Shown: one piece after another, positions 61,167-64,000 of the stretch
Numbering within the stretch: the stretch's first letter is position 1
Layout: each line of letters starts with the position of its first letter
Translations under genes and position numbers: made by a program
Assembly (NCBI GenBank): GCA_949710005.1
Contig: OX453277.1
Coordinates: forward strand, 9,899,707 to 9,963,706
Source: Ricordea florida
Lineage: Eukaryota > Cnidaria > Anthozoa > Corallimorpharia > Ricordeidae
Direction of reading: 5' to 3'
DNA length: 64,000 nucleotides
Notes under the pieces: model-generated
Told to the model about the DNA's origin: nothing
Seen by the model: only the letters and a program-made list of their open reading frames with translations
Databases searched by the model: none

Positions 61167-62145
61167 CATGGAAAATGGAAGAATTGTAATAGAACCATGG
61201 ATTAAAATAAACTCTGAAAAGATAAATATAAATTTCTGTTATTGTCTGACTTGCGTCAGGTCGTCCTTGAAATAGAACTTGTCATGATCCCTCAGGTCAC
61301 TTGTCAGCGGTATACTTCTGGTTTGCCTTACTTTAGTGCTAACTTCTCACCATTGAAATTTAAAGCTGAGCATTAAAAAAACAAAACAAAACAATAACAA
61401 AACTAAACAAACATAAAAAAAAACAAATCGAATAGAATTTATTCCAATAAATGCTATTTTTGTGAATGCAAAGTGATGGTTGAGTTTTCAAAAAGTTAGG
61501 CAAATCAGTAAAGGTTGGAAACTTGCTGGGCAGCCTCTAAAATTTTACCCATCTTTGTAACCAAGGACGAGGAAACACCGGGCCGGAAGGCAGGACGTGA
61601 AACACGTAATGTTTTCTTAAACCGAACGTCCGAATATGTAGTCCACACCTTGTGTTACCAGCCTTCATTTCCTATCAATCAAACAGCACGATCGGCGTCG
61701 AGGGATACGCTTTGGCATTTCTTTGCGATAGCAAAAGCATAACAAGAGAACAAACATATAGCAGCAGCTGTCGTCTCTTTGCTGGCAGATGATGCACTGC
61801 CATCTGCATTATAAGTTTCCGTTTCCTTTTAGCGCGAATGGTGTTTGAGACGCATAAACGCCGCAAAGGCAAAATGTCCTCCCCATCTTTGTCAGCCATA
61901 CTCGAGGGGAACTTAGAGCGGAGTCGGAATTCTATGAAGCTGTCACTCGCACTTATCAGCCTTAATTTTAAAATGTGTGGAAAAGTTTTACATAAGACGA
62001 TTTAAAAAGGTTATCTTTTATGATGAAATTGTATTGGTCTCCTACTGACTTTGTGTGGGGCCTTATATAATTAGAAACTAGGCTATCAGGGTTGAATCAT
62101 TCATTACGTCCTAAACGAGAGAGGCAAGGTTTTGCTCTTTCAAAA

Positions 62146-62430
62146 ATGAAATTTGCGATTCTGATCCTGTTTTTCTCTTGGCTCGAGATTTCTACGCTGT
62201 TCGTAGAGGGAAAACCTCATGGAGACAGCTATTGGGTAAAGCAGACTGATTCGCAGAAACAAAAAAGGTAAGTGAAACTTAGGATAGCAAATATGAAGAG
62301 AAATGGTTTTGCAGTTGAAAGAGTTCGCAAATGTTGTCCTAGATACAATCACTGAACGGAAGTTTTTTGTTATTTAAATCTATTTAGGTTTTCATGACAA
62401 ACAAAGAAAAGGGCTCGTCTTCAGGTACAT
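62146..62430 (+). pseudogene. Peptide gene copy F: exons 1-2, stop in exon 2, exons 3-4 missing
   Basis: Exon 1 (62146-62267) is open with several replacements relative to A-E (FFSWLEIS, VEGKPHGDSYW) and a canonical AG|GTAAGTG donor. Exon 2 from 62388 reads TTT TCA TGA, a stop after two codons, where A-E have TTT TTT GGA. No exon 3 or 4 follows before the array ends near 62815. The TATA box at 62064 is retained. A short truncated secreted peptide cannot be excluded. Confidence 0.6.
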
Positions 62431-62908
62431 GCCAGGGTCTGCTTTGTTGGCGTGCAAAAACTAATATCAAGTGGGAGGAACATGAACCTATTGGATCTTT
62501 AATATAAAAGTTCATTTTGTCCCTTTGATTTTATTAAGACCACTAATGGTCCTGTTAAGCTACAAAATCACCACAAACTCTAGCACCAGTACGATACACG
62601 TTCAGAATGAACTTTGATCAGTAGACTTCGTTGACAATAATTGTCGTTTTTATAGCGGTACACCAGAGTTCTATCCGACTAATTACGAACAGTGTCTATA
62701 CCTGAGAGCGTGAGTGAGTGAGTGAGTGAGTGATAATTCTTATATCGGAGTCCCCACAAAAGCTCGCAAATACGCTTCGCGTATCCACGAGTTAAAAAGG
62801 GCTCATTTTAAGGTGCATGATAAGTGATGTTCTTAATTAAAGTATTCGGACCGAATTCCGTTTGAAGCGAAAATGGTTCCAGCGTTGTTTAAAACAGTTT
62901 TAGAGAAC

Positions 62909-63175
62909 ACAAGAAATTGGATAAATCAAACGAGTTGATTAAGTAAGTTATACCACCGTAAGGTGAATGGGAGGTGCTGACGTTTCGCGCGTTAGCCCTT
63001 CGTCGAGCGTTAGCCCTTCGCTCCGACGAAGGGCTAACCCTCGAAACGTCAGCACCTCACATTCACCTTACGGTGGTATTAACTTACTTAATCAACTCGT
63101 TTGATTTATCCAATTTCTTGTGTTTCAATTTCCCACCGACGCAGCACCGGTTTCTTTAGAAACTATCCCCACAAT
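62909..63175. repeat. 267-bp foldback element, independent insertion with its own 13-bp duplication
   Basis: Flanked by AGTTTTAGAGAAC at 62896-62908 and 63176-63188. It is the reverse-orientation relative of the 234-bp array foldback: ACAAGAAATTGGATAAATCA at the left, CTTTAGAAACTATCCCCACA at the right, and the same GAAACGTCAGCACCT arms. Confidence 0.85.
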
Positions 63176-63188
63176 AGTTTTAGAGAAC

Positions 63189-64000
63189 GTTTCTCCGTTC
63201 TTAGCAATGGCTAATCTCATTTAATTTTCTGAGTGTCGCCGTTAAGGTTTTCATTTTCGTTTACGTTGCCATGTTCTGACGCGTGAAGCCTCGGTTCCCA
63301 AAAAAGACGCGAAACAATTGCGTTTTCTTCTGGTCAAAGAGGCATGAACACATGTTGTTATATTAAGGATGTTTTAAGTCTTGTCTCATTTTTACTTGGA
63401 TTTACCTCAGTTTGATGTGTCTGGAGTCATATCAGAGAAATTCACGAATAGCATGGAAGGTAAGGGGATAAAGAAGTTTAGAATTTCCGGTCGCAGAAAG
63501 GTTACTTAGAAATCGTGGAAAATATTCTAAGTAACGATTCTGGAATGTTCGTTAATATACCTTGGTTATGATTAAAGCAAATTGTCATAGTTAAGTGATG
63601 TTTAATGTCCGTATCGCTGTATAAAGGTTATCGAAAGCTATTTGTCTCTTACCTTTATTATGTTTTGATGCTGAAGTTCTTGCAACATAATAATTTCCTT
63701 GGCTAACTTGTACTTTGGCAGTGAAAAACACTCGTCGATAGATCTGTTGACTGTAACGACTTGGTCTTGTTTTAGGAATTGATTCGAATAGAGACATTTA
63801 AGAAGTAGACATTTCAGTGTTTCATTTATGACGCGTGCCGCTGATGATACATTCTGCAGTCGCGTTAAATATCAAGTTTCAAAAGCACATGGTCTTTTTT
63901 GAGTTCGTTTTAGTGTGTTCGAAGTTCATTTTAGTATCGAGCAATATTTCATTTCTTATTAGCGGAACAAGGCACGAAAAACTTGTAAGTATCGATCGGT
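63189..64000. other. No recognised feature
   Basis: Unique sequence to the window end. No array units, exons or repeats that I can support. Confidence 0.35.

Larger units (their letters stand above)
45422..62815 (+). repeat. Tandem array of peptide-gene units (2.42 kb each)
   Basis: Marker ATTAGGGTACATGGGTC occurs at 50951, 53371, 55791, 58211 and 60629, a period of 2420, 2420, 2420 and 2418 bp. Each complete unit has exons 3-4 of one gene followed by exons 1-2 of the next. Interior units differ by only a few substitutions by eye. The left-edge unit (45422-47161) and the right-edge unit (about 60629-62815) are more diverged and lack a 234-bp foldback present in the interior units, as expected if amplification was by unequal exchange among the inner copies. 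Confidence 0.92.

Overview
The window looks like a piece of an animal nuclear genome, most likely a cnidarian (an anthozoan such as a stony coral is my best guess). The reasons are small spliced genes with GT-AG and GC-AG introns, abundant palindromic and inverted-repeat elements, LINEs, a tRNA-derived SINE, minisatellites, and a Polinton of a gene content I associate from memory with cnidarian genomes. The species call is inference. No bacterial features were seen.

Three things dominate. (1) A complete, apparently young Polinton/Maverick virus-like element occupies 10802-26725 (15,924 bp). It has 487-bp terminal inverted repeats, a 5-bp target duplication ACTGA, and intact genes for a protein-primed DNA polymerase B, a retroviral-type integrase, a candidate major capsid protein, a packaging ATPase, a candidate minor capsid protein and a set of small membrane or coiled-coil proteins. 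The rightward structural genes share an upstream motif close to GRTYTAAAGRYYT about 29-38 bp before the ATG. PolB and the two genes next to the right TIR lack it, which suggests an early/late programme. I found no adenain-like protease. (2) A family of small secreted cationic peptide genes runs through the host DNA: a two-exon partial gene at 1784-3801, a lone first exon at 8922, a decayed first exon at 9183, and a tandem array at 45422-62815. The array has 2.42-kb, nearly identical units, each with a four-exon gene for an 88-residue precursor. Five copies are intact (A-E); a sixth (F) and a left-edge remnant are broken. (3) A full-length LINE (47162-50950) with one 1188-codon ORF, including a 2A-type motif, sits in intron 2 of array copy A. 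Neighbouring copies preserve the empty site.

Region by region: 1-10.8 kb holds the first peptide genes, a CACTG-ended MITE, foldback elements and short tandem repeats. 10.8-26.7 kb is the Polinton. 26.7-45.4 kb is gene-poor repeat territory: a palindromic element family, 37-bp and 42-bp minisatellites, a MITE, an arginine/glutamate-rich repeat-protein fragment, a tRNA-SINE, degenerate triplicated sequence, and a decayed LINE with two nested insertions. 45.4-62.8 kb is the peptide array. 62.8-64 kb has a foldback element with its own 13-bp target duplication and nothing else recognised.

The Polinton lies 1.8 kb downstream of one peptide exon and the LINE lies inside another peptide gene, so this cluster is duplicating and collecting insertions at the same time. 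Function of the peptide is not known from sequence. Its signal peptide, basic mature region and lineage-type amplification fit a secreted effector (defence, venom or signalling), but nothing here decides among these.
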